Positions 10,415 through 19,170 of a stretch of DNA of 47,906 nucleotides are shown here, in pieces. Each line of letters starts with the position of its first letter. Within the stretch, counting starts at the first letter, position 1. The notes beneath the pieces were generated by a model. That model was not told the DNA's origin, made no database searches, and worked only from the letters and a program-made list of their open reading frames with translations. The position numbers were made by a program, and so were the translations under genes. This DNA is from Niastella populi. GTDB lineage: Bacteria; Bacteroidota; Bacteroidia; Chitinophagales; Chitinophagaceae. The stretch is taken from the NCBI RefSeq assembly GCF_002078015.1, contig NZ_LWBP01000212.1:1-47906 (forward strand). Direction: 5' to 3'.

Positions 10415-11988
10415 TCAAACGTTTTGTTGTAGTTCGTACCCCATAATGTATATCGTTTGCATTGTTCCTGCAGGCGTTTTTCGAAATCGTTCCAGCTGCG
10501 TTTTTCTGAAGGGCTCCACAATACTTCACTCAGTGCGCTTACACGCGGGAAGATCATATATTCCACCTTGCTTGTATTGGCCATGTATTCGGTCCATACA
10601 TTGCCCTGTGCGCCAAGAATATGTTTGCTTTCCGCTGCGCTCAGTTCTTTCGGTACCGGTTCGTATTCGTATGTTTCTTTAACGGGTGTATATCCGCCAA
10701 TGGTAAGAGAATCCTCTTTTTTTGCCTGCGAGTGATCGAGATACACGTAATTACCGGGTGTCATGATCACATCGTGATCTTGTTTGGCAGCTTCAATGCC
10801 GCCCTGCTCGCCACGCCAGCTCATTACAACCGCATTGGGCGCAAGGCCGCCTTCCAGGATCTCATCCCAGCCTATGATCGTTTTTCCCTTGCTGTTGAGA
10901 TATTTTTCCATGCGCTGTATAAAATAACTTTGCAGTTCATGTTCGTCTTTCAGTTTGTTAACGGCCATCCGCTTCTGGCATTTGGGGCATTTCTTCCAGC
11001 TTTCCTTGGGACATTCGTCGCCTCCTATATGCACGTACTTTGAAGGGAATAAAGGCATTACTTCATCGAGTACATTTTGCAGAAACGTAAATACCGAATC
11101 GTTGCCTGCACAGAACACTTCGTTGAACACCCCCCATGTTTGCTGCACCTCATAGGGGCCGCCTGTGCAACCCAGGTAGGGATAGGCTGTTAGGGCTGCG
11201 GAAGCATGACCGGGCATTTCAATTTCGGGCAGAACGGTAATATAACGTTTGGCAGCATAATCAACTATTTCCTTTACTTCTTTTTGAGTATAGAAGCCGC
11301 CGTAACGAATGCTGTCGTTGCCTGTACCGGGGTGGTGGCCTATGATGGTGCCATTGCGCCAGGCGCCTGCTTTGGTAAGGTTGGGGTATTTTTTGATCTC
11401 GATGCGCCAGCCCTGGTCATCAGTTAAATGCCAGTGAAAATAATTCATCTTGTGCAGCGCGATGTAATCGATATAACGTTTTACAAAACTTACCGGAAAG
11501 AAATGACGGCTTACATCCAAATGAAGGCCCCGGTATTGAAAACGCGGATAATCTTTTATGGTTAAATAAGCTACAGGTAATGAGCTTGCTTTTGTTGTTG
11601 GCAGTAACTGAAGCAGGGTTTGAACGCCATAGAAGGTGCCGGTTGCATTATCGCCGCCGATGTAAACGCCTTTTGCATCTACTTCCATATTGTAGGCGCC
11701 GGGAATGGGATGATCGAGCCGGTCGAAATTGAGGCGGATGCCGGGCGTTGCGCCTGCTTTTTTAACCACAGGCAGGGTAAAACCATATACCTGTTTCAGG
11801 TAATCGTTCAGGAAACGCGCCGGGTTTTCAAGGCCCGAGCCCTCCAGGATAATGGGTGTTTTCGCCGTTATAATGAAGGCGCCGGCAGATTCCGGCATTT
11901 TTAGTTCGGCGGGTTGAGGAATAATGTTTACCTGAGCATAGCTGTTGATTGTCAGGAAAAAAAAGGCAATAAACCAAACTTTTTTCAT
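10411..11988 (-). CDS. Secreted beta-N-acetylhexosaminidase, GH20
   Basis: 525 residues with a signal peptide (MKKVWFIAFFFLTINSYAQ). An N-terminal GH20b domain (about 20-145) is followed by a TIM barrel. The substrate-assisted catalytic pair is D324-E325 in HIGGDECP. HLDVSRHFF, NYFHWHLTDDQGW and LPEIEMPGH are family signatures. It removes terminal GlcNAc or GalNAc from chitooligosaccharides or glycans in the periplasm or at the cell surface. The next gene on the same strand, nagB/PIG-L, is 193 bp downstream with an array between them, and completes a GlcNAc route. No lipobox is present. Confidence 0.95.
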   Translation of the reverse strand: MKKVWFIAFFFLTINSYAQVNIIPQPAELKMPESAGAFIITAKTPIILEGSGLENPARFLNDYLKQVYGFTLPVVKKAGATPGIRLNFDRLDHPIPGAYNMEVDAKGVYIGGDNATGTFYGVQTLLQLLPTTKASSLPVAYLTIKDYPRFQYRGLHLDVSRHFFPVSFVKRYIDYIALHKMNYFHWHLTDDQGWRIEIKKYPNLTKAGAWRNGTIIGHHPGTGNDSIRYGGFYTQKEVKEIVDYAAKRYITVLPEIEMPGHASAALTAYPYLGCTGGPYEVQQTWGVFNEVFCAGNDSVFTFLQNVLDEVMPLFPSKYVHIGGDECPKESWKKCPKCQKRMAVNKLKDEHELQSYFIQRMEKYLNSKGKTIIGWDEILEGGLAPNAVVMSWRGEQGGIEAAKQDHDVIMTPGNYVYLDHSQAKKEDSLTIGGYTPVKETYEYEPVPKELSAAESKHILGAQGNVWTEYMANTSKVEYMIFPRVSALSEVLWSPSEKRSWNDFEKRLQEQCKRYTLWGTNYNKTFE

Positions 11989-12172
11989 ATTGTGTAAAAT
12001 GTTAATACCCCTGGCACTAAATAGTGTCAGTAACGGGTGTTTTGTAATGAAAATAAATGAAGTATACCGCGCAGGCGCGGTACTGTGTAATCAGCCTGGT
12101 TTTAAGTGTTGAGAGACAGTGTGCGCGGTTATAAGCTCATACAACCTGAGAAAGTGCAATATAGGGTGAAAA

Positions 12173-12320
12173 GTTGATAAGTTGACGAGTTAACGGGTTA
12201 ACGAGGTGAAAAGCTTTACATGGCCCCGGCTCGCACGGATGCATAAAAAAGCGTCCCAATAAACCGGGACGCCTAAAATGGTTAGCCTGTATTCCTCGTC
12301 AACCCGTCAACCCAAACCCC
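12173..12320. repeat. Array-core-array element, 8-nt period (GTTGACG family)
   Basis: Left arm: GTTGATAA, GTTGACGA, GTTAACGG, GTTAACGA, GGTGAAAA in exact 8-nt steps from 12173. Right arm: CGTCAACC, CGTCAACC, CAAACCCC at 12297-12320, reaching the stop codon of the CocE-type hydrolase. The core holds the terminator at 12251-12272, and CTGTATTCC (12287-12295) directly precedes the right arm. Confidence 0.8.
12251..12272 (-). terminator. Terminator of the CocE/S15-type hydrolase gene
   Basis: Stem GCGTCCC / GGGACGC with an 8-nt loop. On the minus strand it is followed by six Ts. It lies 48 bp past the stop codon. Confidence 0.75.
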
Positions 12321-14218
12321 TACTTCAATACCGGAAGTATAATTGAGCTACTATTCGCTCCATCATGCCAGACCTTAATAACCGCCTTTTGAAAATCGCT
12401 GTCGCTGCACTCGTAAATGTTTACGAATTTCTGCGGGTTGCGATCGGCCAGCGGGAACCAGCTGCTTTGGATCTGTATCATCAGTTTGTGGCCTTTTTTG
12501 AATGTATGGGCCACATCGGGCAGCTCAAATTTTACCCGTTCAATTTTATTGGGCTTAAATGCTTCCGGTGCACTGAAGCTGTTGCGGTAACGGCCGCGCA
12601 TAATTTCGCCGCGCACCAGCATCTGGTAACCGCCCATGGGAACGGCGCCGCCTGCATCGCGCGAGTGGTTTATACTGGCGCCGGCGTATTTGAAATCATC
12701 GGGAAACACATCGATTACCTTCACAACAAAATCGGCATCGGTTGTTGAAATGCTGGTGAGCAGGTCGGCTACAACGGTTCCTCCCAATGTTATGTCGTTC
12801 TCAAGTACATCGGTCTCGAAACTCAATACATCGGTGCGGCGTGAAGCAAAACGCTGATCATCGGTCATGTAATCGCGGGTGCGCGTGAAGTGTACATTTT
12901 CGGTATATGGCACCGGATGCGCCGGATCGCTGGTGTATTCGGTGAAACTGCTTTTGGCGGCAGGCTTGTTCCAGCCCAGTTTACCACCCGGTTGCAGGTA
13001 AATGGCTTCGTCTTTTTTATCGGCAGGGGGCCATGTTTCATATTGTTTCCATTCATTGGCGCCGGTAAAGAATACGGTAGCTTCCGCCAGTTTCGACAGG
13101 CTGCCTTTGCCTTTCAGGTAATAGTTAAAGAAAGGCATTTCTATATTGTTCTGGTACCAGGTGCTGGTGTTGCTGCCGAACTGAACATTGCCCATATGGG
13201 TGCCATTGGTTGAAGACCATTGCCCGTGATACCAGGGCCCCATTACGATCCGGTTATTATTCTTTGCTTTTTTCTCTATAGCCTCATAGGTGCGCCATGC
13301 ACCAAAACAATCTTCCGCATCAAACGTTCCGCCTACAACCAGGGTGGCGGTGCCTTCCGGCACGTTGTTTACAAAATTCCTTACGTTGCGCGCCTGCCAC
13401 CATGCATCGTAATTGGGATGCGCATACAGGTCTTTCCAGAATGGCAGGCTGTCACGTGTAAGCGCCATGAAATTTTTCAATGATCCGGTGCGCAAATAAT
13501 AATTATAATTATCCTGGCTTGTTATGGTAACAATAGGTTTGTACCTGTTTCGGGTTGGCTGGGGACGGGGCGTTCCGAAACCGGAGGAATAGAAAGCAAA
13601 TGCATCCATCAGGAAAAAGGCCCCGTTGTGATGGAAATCATCACCTATGAACCAGTCGGTCACCGGCGCCTGCGGGCTTACTGCTTTTAATGCGGGGTGA
13701 CCGCTCAGCGCGGCCATGGTTGAATAAAAACCCGGATAGGAAATACCCATTACACCTACATTGCCATTGTTATTTTCAAGATTTTTGATCAGCCAGTCGA
13801 TGGTATCGTACGTATCGCTTGCTTCGTCAATATCGTCTTTTGTTTTTTTGTTCGGGTTGAACGGGCGTACATCTACAAATGTGCCTTCGCTCATACAGCG
13901 GCCGCGTACATCCTGGAAAACAACCGCGTATCCCTCCCTTGCATAGTAACGGAAGTACCGTTCCCAGAAAGCGGGATTGAAATTGTTTTCGCCATACGGA
14001 TGGCACGAGTAAGGCGTGCGAAGTAAGAGAATGGGATGTTTTTGTGTTACGTCTTTTGGTATGTAAGCTGCCGTAAACAGCTTTACGCCATCGCGCATGG
14101 GGATCAATGATTCTTTCTTGATATAATTTTCCCTGAACCAGGCCGAATCCTGTTCATATTGAGCGTTAATAAAACCTATAAAGTGTAGTGCGACAAGTAA
14201 AAGAAATAATTTTCTCAT
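12320..14218 (-). CDS. Secreted CocE/NonD-family hydrolase (X-Pro dipeptidyl-peptidase S15 / alpha-amino acid ester hydrolase type)
   Basis: 632 residues with a signal peptide (MRKLFLLLVALHFIGFINAQ). The alpha/beta-hydrolase core has the oxyanion Tyr region (LLLRTPYS), the nucleophile S160 in MGISYPG, and the Asp/His parts of the triad later (GTFDAEDCF, GPWYHGQW). The C-terminal jelly-roll domain (about 400-630) is typical of the family. Characterised members cleave X-Pro dipeptides, amino-acid esters or cocaine-like esters, so the exact substrate cannot be read from sequence. The neighbours (hexosaminidase, glycosylasparaginase) suggest scavenging of glycopeptide material. ATG start at 14218, divergent from the glycosylasparaginase gene. 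Confidence 0.9.
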   Translation of the reverse strand: MRKLFLLLVALHFIGFINAQYEQDSAWFRENYIKKESLIPMRDGVKLFTAAYIPKDVTQKHPILLLRTPYSCHPYGENNFNPAFWERYFRYYAREGYAVVFQDVRGRCMSEGTFVDVRPFNPNKKTKDDIDEASDTYDTIDWLIKNLENNNGNVGVMGISYPGFYSTMAALSGHPALKAVSPQAPVTDWFIGDDFHHNGAFFLMDAFAFYSSGFGTPRPQPTRNRYKPIVTITSQDNYNYYLRTGSLKNFMALTRDSLPFWKDLYAHPNYDAWWQARNVRNFVNNVPEGTATLVVGGTFDAEDCFGAWRTYEAIEKKAKNNNRIVMGPWYHGQWSSTNGTHMGNVQFGSNTSTWYQNNIEMPFFNYYLKGKGSLSKLAEATVFFTGANEWKQYETWPPADKKDEAIYLQPGGKLGWNKPAAKSSFTEYTSDPAHPVPYTENVHFTRTRDYMTDDQRFASRRTDVLSFETDVLENDITLGGTVVADLLTSISTTDADFVVKVIDVFPDDFKYAGASINHSRDAGGAVPMGGYQMLVRGEIMRGRYRNSFSAPEAFKPNKIERVKFELPDVAHTFKKGHKLMIQIQSSWFPLADRNPQKFVNIYECSDSDFQKAVIKVWHDGANSSSIILPVLK

Positions 14219-14250
14219 GATAAGCTCTTAATTTAGATGCTTAAATGTAA

Positions 14251-14322
14251 GTTGAAAAGTTAACAAGTTAACCGGCTAATTCGTCAACTTGTTAACGCGT
14301 CAACTCGTTAACTCATTAACTA
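14251..14322. repeat. Nine exact 8-nt units (GTTAACNN / GTCAACNN) in a divergent spacer
   Basis: The units run without slip: GTTGAAAA, GTTAACAA, GTTAACCG, GCTAATTC, GTCAACTT, GTTAACGC, GTCAACTC, GTTAACTC, ATTAACTA. The first half is inverted in the second half around 14278. Unlike most arrays here, it sits between two divergent starts and ends 8 bp before the glycosylasparaginase ATG. It belongs to the same word family as 12.2 kb and 24.9-25.3 kb. Confidence 0.85.
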
Positions 14323-14330
14323 AAAAATAC

Positions 14331-15359
14331 ATGTCAACGCGTAGGAATTTTTTACAGACATCGTTCCTGGGATCACTGGGACTGTTTACAGGAAAAAAGA
14401 TGATGGCCCAATCGGAAGAAGTGTATCCCACAGTAAAGAATGAACCCATTGTACTTTCCACCTGGGATTTCGGAAAAGCAGCCAATGCAGAGGCCTGGAC
14501 CATATTGGGCAAAGGCGGCCGTGCGCTGGATGCGGTTGAAGCCGGTGTAAAAATACCTGAAGCCGATGCCAGTAATCAATCGGTTGGTTATGGGGGTTTA
14601 CCCGATCGTGATGGCCGGGTTACACTCGATTCCTGTATCATGGATGAAAATTACAATTGCGGTTCGGTAATGTGTCTTGAAAATATCATGCATCCTGTTT
14701 CGGTTGCGCGGCTGGTAATGGAAAAAACGCCACACGTGGTGCTGGTGGGCGAAGGTGCTTTTCAGTTTGCACTTGACAACGGGTTTAAAAAAGAGAACCT
14801 GTTGACGCCTGAGAGCGAAAAGGTATGGAAGGAATGGCTAAAGACCTCGAAGTATGAGCCTGTAATGAATATAGAAAACAAGCTGCATAAACCCGCAGGC
14901 GGTGGCGTTATGCCCGGCGGGCCCGATAACCACGATACTATTGGCATGATCGCTATGGATGCCAGCGGCAATTGCAGCGGCGCCTGTACAACCAGCGGTA
15001 TGGCATTTAAAATGCGCGGCCGGGTAGGGGATTCGCCCATTATTGGCGCCGGTTTGTATGTTGATAATGAAATTGGCGCTGCTACTTCAACCGGTGTTGG
15101 GGAAGAAGTGATAAAGATCGTAGGCTCGCACCTGGTAGTGGAGTTAATGCGGCAGGGACTGGCCCCTGAAGCTGCCTGTAAAAAAGCGGTTGAACGGATC
15201 ATCAAACGTAACCCGGCCAAAGCCAAAACAGTGCAGGTGGGTTTCATTGCGTTGAATAAAAAAGGCCAGTATGGCGCGTATGCTTTGCAGAAAGGATTTA
15301 CGTATGCGGTGAAGAGCGGGAAAGAAGAGAAGATCATCCCTGCTAAAAGTATCTATTAG
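14331..15359 (+). CDS. Glycosylasparaginase (N4-(beta-N-acetylglucosaminyl)-L-asparaginase), exported
   Basis: 342 residues from the ATG at 14331 (MSTRRNFLQ). A frame extension upstream to 14289 would be encoded by the 8-nt array and is rejected. The N-terminus RRNFLQTSFLGSLGLF looks like a Tat-type signal. This Ntn-hydrolase cleaves itself before Thr203 in HDTIGM; the new N-terminal Thr is the nucleophile that cuts the GlcNAc-Asn bond of N-glycan remnants. GGLPDRDG, SCIMD and RVGDSPIIGAGLYVD match the family, as does the C-terminal half after processing. It fits the hexosaminidase and NagB genes nearby. The next gene, cutC, is on the same strand but separated by a 258-bp repeat region. Confidence 0.94.
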   Translation: MSTRRNFLQTSFLGSLGLFTGKKMMAQSEEVYPTVKNEPIVLSTWDFGKAANAEAWTILGKGGRALDAVEAGVKIPEADASNQSVGYGGLPDRDGRVTLDSCIMDENYNCGSVMCLENIMHPVSVARLVMEKTPHVVLVGEGAFQFALDNGFKKENLLTPESEKVWKEWLKTSKYEPVMNIENKLHKPAGGGVMPGGPDNHDTIGMIAMDASGNCSGACTTSGMAFKMRGRVGDSPIIGAGLYVDNEIGAATSTGVGEEVIKIVGSHLVVELMRQGLAPEAACKKAVERIIKRNPAKAKTVQVGFIALNKKGQYGAYALQKGFTYAVKSGKEEKIIPAKSIY

Positions 15360-15361
15360 GT

Positions 15362-15597
15362 TATAGTTTACAGTTTGTTGTTTGTGGTTTGTAGTTTGTT
15401 GTTTGTTGTTGCTGCCGCGCTTAACTAGTTTGTGGTTTATGGTTTGTAGTTTGTTGTTGCTGCGCGCTTTGGAGCTCGCTATTATTTTAATAAACCTGAA
15501 CAGGCTGGATCGCAGGTTATTGCATTTGGTATTGACTTCACGAATTGATGAACCACAAACCATAAACCACAAACCACAAACCACAAACAACAAACAG
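15362..15597. repeat. Array-core-array element, 7-nt period (GTTTGTG family), partly nested
   Basis: It begins 3 bp after the glycosylasparaginase stop with 7-mers TTTGTTG, TTTGTGG, TTTGTAG. GCTGCCGCGCTT follows at 15411, then a second array (about 15428-15458) and a second near-copy of that block at 15459-15484. A variable core, the block at 15540-15553, and an inverted 7-nt array (ACCACAA type) to 15597 complete it. The blocks at 15459-15484 and 15540-15553 match those at 7083-7109 and 7014-7027 in inverse orientation, with core lengths of 95 and 96 bp. Confidence 0.85.
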
Positions 15598-15616
15598 TTT
15601 AATTTAAAGAAGTAGT

Positions 15617-16336
15617 ATGTTATTAGAAGTATGTGCCTTTAATTTACAATCGTCGGTCATCGCGGAACGCGCCGGCGCAAAACGGGTTGAATTATGCGAA
15701 AACCCGCTCGATGGCGGCACCACGCCCTCATATGGCACTATAAAACAAACCCGCGAAAAGATCGGGATCTCATTGTACCCGATCATCAGGCCCCGCGGCG
15801 GTAATTTCTTTTATGATGAAGAAGAGTTCGCCATTATAAAACAGGATATCCTGCTGTGCAAACAGTTGGGTTGCGATGGCATTTCAACCGGCGTGCATTT
15901 GCAGAATGGTGAAATAGATACGGAGCGTTTTAAACGTATTGTTGAATGGGCTTATCCCATGGGGGTAACCTGTCATCGCGTTTTTGACGCCACACCCGAT
16001 CCTTTCAAAGCGCTGGAAGAAATTATTGATTGTGGTTGTGAGCGCATATTGACGAGCGGACAAAAAAACGTTGCACCTGAAGGGATCGAAATGCTTGCCG
16101 ACCTGGTACTGCGTGCCGAAGGCCGCATTATCATTATGCCGGGTGCAGGGGTGCGTTCATCGAATATTGAAAAACTGATCAGCGGTACCGGCGCTACCGA
16201 GTTTCATACTTCCGCAAGAATAGCGGCGCCCGATCCGGTTACATTCCGTAACCCGGCTATTGCAGATGCCGGTCACTGGTATCTTGCCAATGAAGAAGAG
16301 CTTAACAAAATAATTGCGATCCTCAATAAGGCGTAA
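15617..16336 (+). CDS. cutC: CutC-family protein
   Basis: 239 residues forming a TIM-barrel CutC protein: LLEVCAFNLQS at the N-terminus, GAKRVELCENPLDGGTTPSYG, IIRPRGGNFFY, CDGISTGVHLQNGEID and TCHRVFDATPDP. CutC was linked to copper tolerance in E. coli, but its direct biochemical role remains doubtful, so only the family is certain. It is cytoplasmic, with no signal peptide. It is convergent with the lipoprotein gene that ends at 16384, and the 47-bp gap lacks an array. The start is preceded by the array element and AAAGAAGTAGT. Confidence 0.93.
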   Translation: MLLEVCAFNLQSSVIAERAGAKRVELCENPLDGGTTPSYGTIKQTREKIGISLYPIIRPRGGNFFYDEEEFAIIKQDILLCKQLGCDGISTGVHLQNGEIDTERFKRIVEWAYPMGVTCHRVFDATPDPFKALEEIIDCGCERILTSGQKNVAPEGIEMLADLVLRAEGRIIIMPGAGVRSSNIEKLISGTGATEFHTSARIAAPDPVTFRNPAIADAGHWYLANEEELNKIIAILNKA

Positions 16337-16383
16337 AGCGGGCAGCATGATATAGGTTTAGGGTGTTTGAACAGGATGCCAGC

Positions 16384-17061
16384 CTATTTATTGTTCCTTA
16401 TTTTAACTAACATACCTACGTGGCCGAACCACGGGAATACCCGTACGCCATGGCTCCATTCACCGGTGTTCTTGATAGCCAGCCCCTGTAGAATTTCGAA
16501 CCGAACATTGTTGCCGCCTATTGCAAAACCAAAATAGGGTTGGTAATACCACAGATAATCATTGAATGGAGCGCTTTCCTTTGTGCCTTCATAACTCAGG
16601 TAGTTCACCTGTACACCCAGGAAACCATCGAGGCGGGCCGCGCCAAGTCTGGCATCGATGGCCGATTGTTGTACCTGCAAAAAGGTGCGGTTGAAATCGC
16701 CGGTTAGTCCCGTACGTTTTTTTTCATTACTGCCACCGCTATGGCCAATATAAAAACTGGTTACATGGTGTTCCTGTTGCGGGTTGGTTTGAATACCAAG
16801 CGAAACTTCAAATTCTTTACTGCCATAATTATCATTGCCGGCAGGCAGGGCACCTGCCCAGGCATTCACGCTTATATTTTTTGTGATGGCAACGCCGCCT
16901 TTTGCGCCTATACCGGGCGAGCCAAACATAAACCCGAGTTGTCCTTCACCTGCCCGGCTGTAGGCGGTTGTGTTCATGGTGGCGGGCACATAGCTGTAGC
17001 TGGGCGGTTTGCATGAATACAGGGAATAACAGGCGCCTATAAGGCAGGCAATTTTTTTCAT
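16384..17061 (-). CDS. Outer-envelope lipoprotein of unknown function
   Basis: 225 residues from the ATG at 17061 (MKKIACLIGACYSLYSC); a longer frame to 17094 lacks a good signal and is not preferred. The lipobox-like LYSC ends at Cys17, predicting a lipoprotein. The mature part is rich in Gly and aromatic residues and alternates polar and hydrophobic stretches (GVAITKNISVNAWAGAL, YLWYYQPYFGFAIGG), which resembles a small beta-barrel or beta-sandwich surface protein. I do not recognise a family. It is followed on the same strand side by a 7-nt array and the 3' end of the M61 peptidase gene. Confidence 0.8.
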   Translation of the reverse strand: MKKIACLIGACYSLYSCKPPSYSYVPATMNTTAYSRAGEGQLGFMFGSPGIGAKGGVAITKNISVNAWAGALPAGNDNYGSKEFEVSLGIQTNPQQEHHVTSFYIGHSGGSNEKKRTGLTGDFNRTFLQVQQSAIDARLGAARLDGFLGVQVNYLSYEGTKESAPFNDYLWYYQPYFGFAIGGNNVRFEILQGLAIKNTGEWSHGVRVFPWFGHVGMLVKIRNNK

Positions 17062-17121
17062 ATGCAGCGGTTTGCCTGCGAAAGATAAATACATTATGAA
17101 AAACGAGCAACTATGGGGAAA

Positions 17122-17170
17122 AGTTCACAGTTCATAGTTCGTAGTTCATAGTTCACAGTTCATAGTTTAG
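17122..17170. repeat. Seven exact 7-nt units (AGTTCAY family), single arm
   Basis: AGTTCAC, AGTTCAT, AGTTCGT, AGTTCAT, AGTTCAC, AGTTCAT, AGTTTAG without slip. It ends about 20 bp before the stop codon of the minus-strand M61 peptidase. No inverted partner is visible in this gap. The word is the reverse complement of the array at 39704-39765. Confidence 0.85.
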
Positions 17171-17191
17171 AACCATGTTTTGACCTGAATT

Positions 17192-19039
17192 TTACTGAAT
17201 TGCCTGCCTGTTGTCTATTGTTCTCACTTTCGTGCCCAGCCAGTTGTCGCGAAACGCTTTCATTTCACCGGTAAGGTTCAACCCGGCCTGTTCGTAGGTT
17301 TGCAGTGAATAGGAAGGGTTTTCACCGAGGATAAGCGTTGCTGTTTTTGTTGCCGTGCGATGTTTGTATTGAATGCTTATGGAATCACCGGGCTTATGGC
17401 TGCCGAGCGCTTCGTTTATATCGGCCGGCCGGGCCACCAGTTTGCCATCCAGTTGAGTTATTACATCTTCAAAGTCAAGTCCGGCATTGTACAACGGCGA
17501 ACCAATGATCGTATTGGAACTGATGGTAGTTGTATTTTCTGCAAACTGCACCTGGCCCAGCCATGCTTTGCCGGCATATTGTTTTTTCAATACAATACCG
17601 GCTTTCTCCAGCAACGGTGCATAGTTGAAAGATTCATGACCGGTAATATAACGGCTAAAGAAACCGGCAGCAAATGTTTTGTCGCTGGTAATTCCGGCCA
17701 GCACTTCTTCGAGCCCCGCAACGGTATAGGCGATCTCCGTTTTACCAAAGCGCTTCCACAATGCCGTCATATAATCATCCAGTGTAAGATTGAATTTAGT
17801 GCGCAGCGTAAGATCGAGGGCCAATGCAATAGCGCCGCCGTATGGATAATACGAACTGTACATGTTGGGGTAGTTCGTTCTGTCAATTGCAACGCCGGCA
17901 TCCACAAAAACCGCATGGCGGCTTGCTTCCACGGGTGAAAAACGTTTGGCGCCGGCGCTGTTTTCCTTGGTGTTGATCAGCCCGGCCATGGCGGCCAGCA
18001 CGCCTTCAACCGGTTTTAAACCTGCCCGGCCTAATAACAGATCGCCGTAATATTGGGTAAACCCTTCTGCGCACCACAGCTCATTGCTCATGTTGCTTTT
18101 TTCAAAATTGAAGGGTTCCAGTGTTTTGGGGCGGATGCGTTCTACGTTCCAGCAATGAAAAAACTCGTGGGAGAAAACACCCAGTAAATTATTAGCTCCG
18201 TTAAATGAATAGGGCAAACTGATCATGGTGGAATTGCGGTGTTCCATGCCATCGCCTTTGACATATGGGTTAATGCTGGCGATAAAAGTGTACGTGCCGT
18301 AATCGAATGCAGGCACTTCGCCAAACACGGCCTGCGCTTCCTGTGTAATGCGTTTTACTTTGGCGGCGAACGATGTTACCAGCGTATCGGTCGCATCTGC
18401 TTCCAGCGCCAGTTTGAACGTATAATTGTTGCCATTGGGGTTTTTCAGGCTCCATTCCTTCCAGTTAAGGTTGCCTATTTTGGTGGGGCAGTCCATAAAA
18501 TATTGCAGTCCCGGCGCAAAGAATTCAGCGGCATTGGCGGTTGGTTTTAACTGGGTGGCGATCGTCCATTTTTTATCAAAAGGCTGCAGGTTGAACTTAA
18601 TGGTGATGGGCGCTTTGTCGAATCCTTTGATCCACATAAACGTGGAAGGCATGTTCAGGTGAATACTGCTTTGATCGATGCCAGAGTAGGTGCCATCGGC
18701 ATGAGCGGCGTATAACGTGTAATTGATCTGTACAGTACCATTTTGTTTGGGTACTTCCCAGGTATCGCCGTCGGTGTGGTTAATGGTTACGGGCCTGCCA
18801 TCGCTATCCAGGGCTTCCACATCGTATACGTTTTTTCCAAACTCATGCGTGGCGTAACGGCCGGGCGAAGAACGGCTCATGCGGAATACCGCTTTACCGG
18901 CCGGAATGCCTGAAGCGATGACCGAGATCCTTGCTTCGTGATGTTGTATGTTGGGGAACGTTACTACATAGCTGATCTTTTGAGCGTAGGTATGCGAAAT
19001 TATAAGTACGGTAAGGAGCAGGAAAAGTTTTTTAGTCAT
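17192..19039 (-). CDS. Secreted M61-family (glycyl) aminopeptidase with PDZ domain
   Basis: 615 residues with a signal peptide (MTKKLFLLLTVLIISHTYAQ). The N-terminal beta domain (about 22-190) precedes a gluzincin catalytic domain with HEFFH at 291-295 and the downstream Glu in WCAEGFTQYY (E325), followed by NVERIRP. A C-terminal PDZ domain (about 515-590) contains GSPLYNAGLDFEDVITQLDG. M61 enzymes remove N-terminal Gly/Ala from peptides, and the PDZ domain probably presents or positions substrates. It is likely periplasmic. The gene is divergent from guanine deaminase, with 131 bp between the starts. Confidence 0.94.
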   Translation of the reverse strand: MTKKLFLLLTVLIISHTYAQKISYVVTFPNIQHHEARISVIASGIPAGKAVFRMSRSSPGRYATHEFGKNVYDVEALDSDGRPVTINHTDGDTWEVPKQNGTVQINYTLYAAHADGTYSGIDQSSIHLNMPSTFMWIKGFDKAPITIKFNLQPFDKKWTIATQLKPTANAAEFFAPGLQYFMDCPTKIGNLNWKEWSLKNPNGNNYTFKLALEADATDTLVTSFAAKVKRITQEAQAVFGEVPAFDYGTYTFIASINPYVKGDGMEHRNSTMISLPYSFNGANNLLGVFSHEFFHCWNVERIRPKTLEPFNFEKSNMSNELWCAEGFTQYYGDLLLGRAGLKPVEGVLAAMAGLINTKENSAGAKRFSPVEASRHAVFVDAGVAIDRTNYPNMYSSYYPYGGAIALALDLTLRTKFNLTLDDYMTALWKRFGKTEIAYTVAGLEEVLAGITSDKTFAAGFFSRYITGHESFNYAPLLEKAGIVLKKQYAGKAWLGQVQFAENTTTISSNTIIGSPLYNAGLDFEDVITQLDGKLVARPADINEALGSHKPGDSISIQYKHRTATKTATLILGENPSYSLQTYEQAGLNLTGEMKAFRDNWLGTKVRTIDNRQAIQ

Positions 19040-19146
19040 AATCGTATTGATATTACCGGGTACAATATAAGAAATTTTAAAAGTCAGCTAAATGGGTCGC
19101 TCTGCAGCGGTAGTTCAGCCTGCATTCAAATGAACGCCTTTTTAGT

Positions 19147-19154
19147 TAAATTTG
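19147..19154 (+). promoter_or_regulatory. Possible Bacteroidota -7 box (TAAATTTG)
   Basis: Matches TAnnTTTG upstream of the guanine deaminase gene. No clear -33 TTG is seen, and the implied leader would be only about ten bases, so it is tentative. Confidence 0.3.
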
Positions 19155-19170
19155 ATAAAAAGGAAATGTT

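Noticed and set aside
14289-14330. N-terminal extension of the glycosylasparaginase
   Set aside because: The extra codons are encoded by the 8-nt array; the internal ATG at 14331 gives a clean twin-arginine-like signal.
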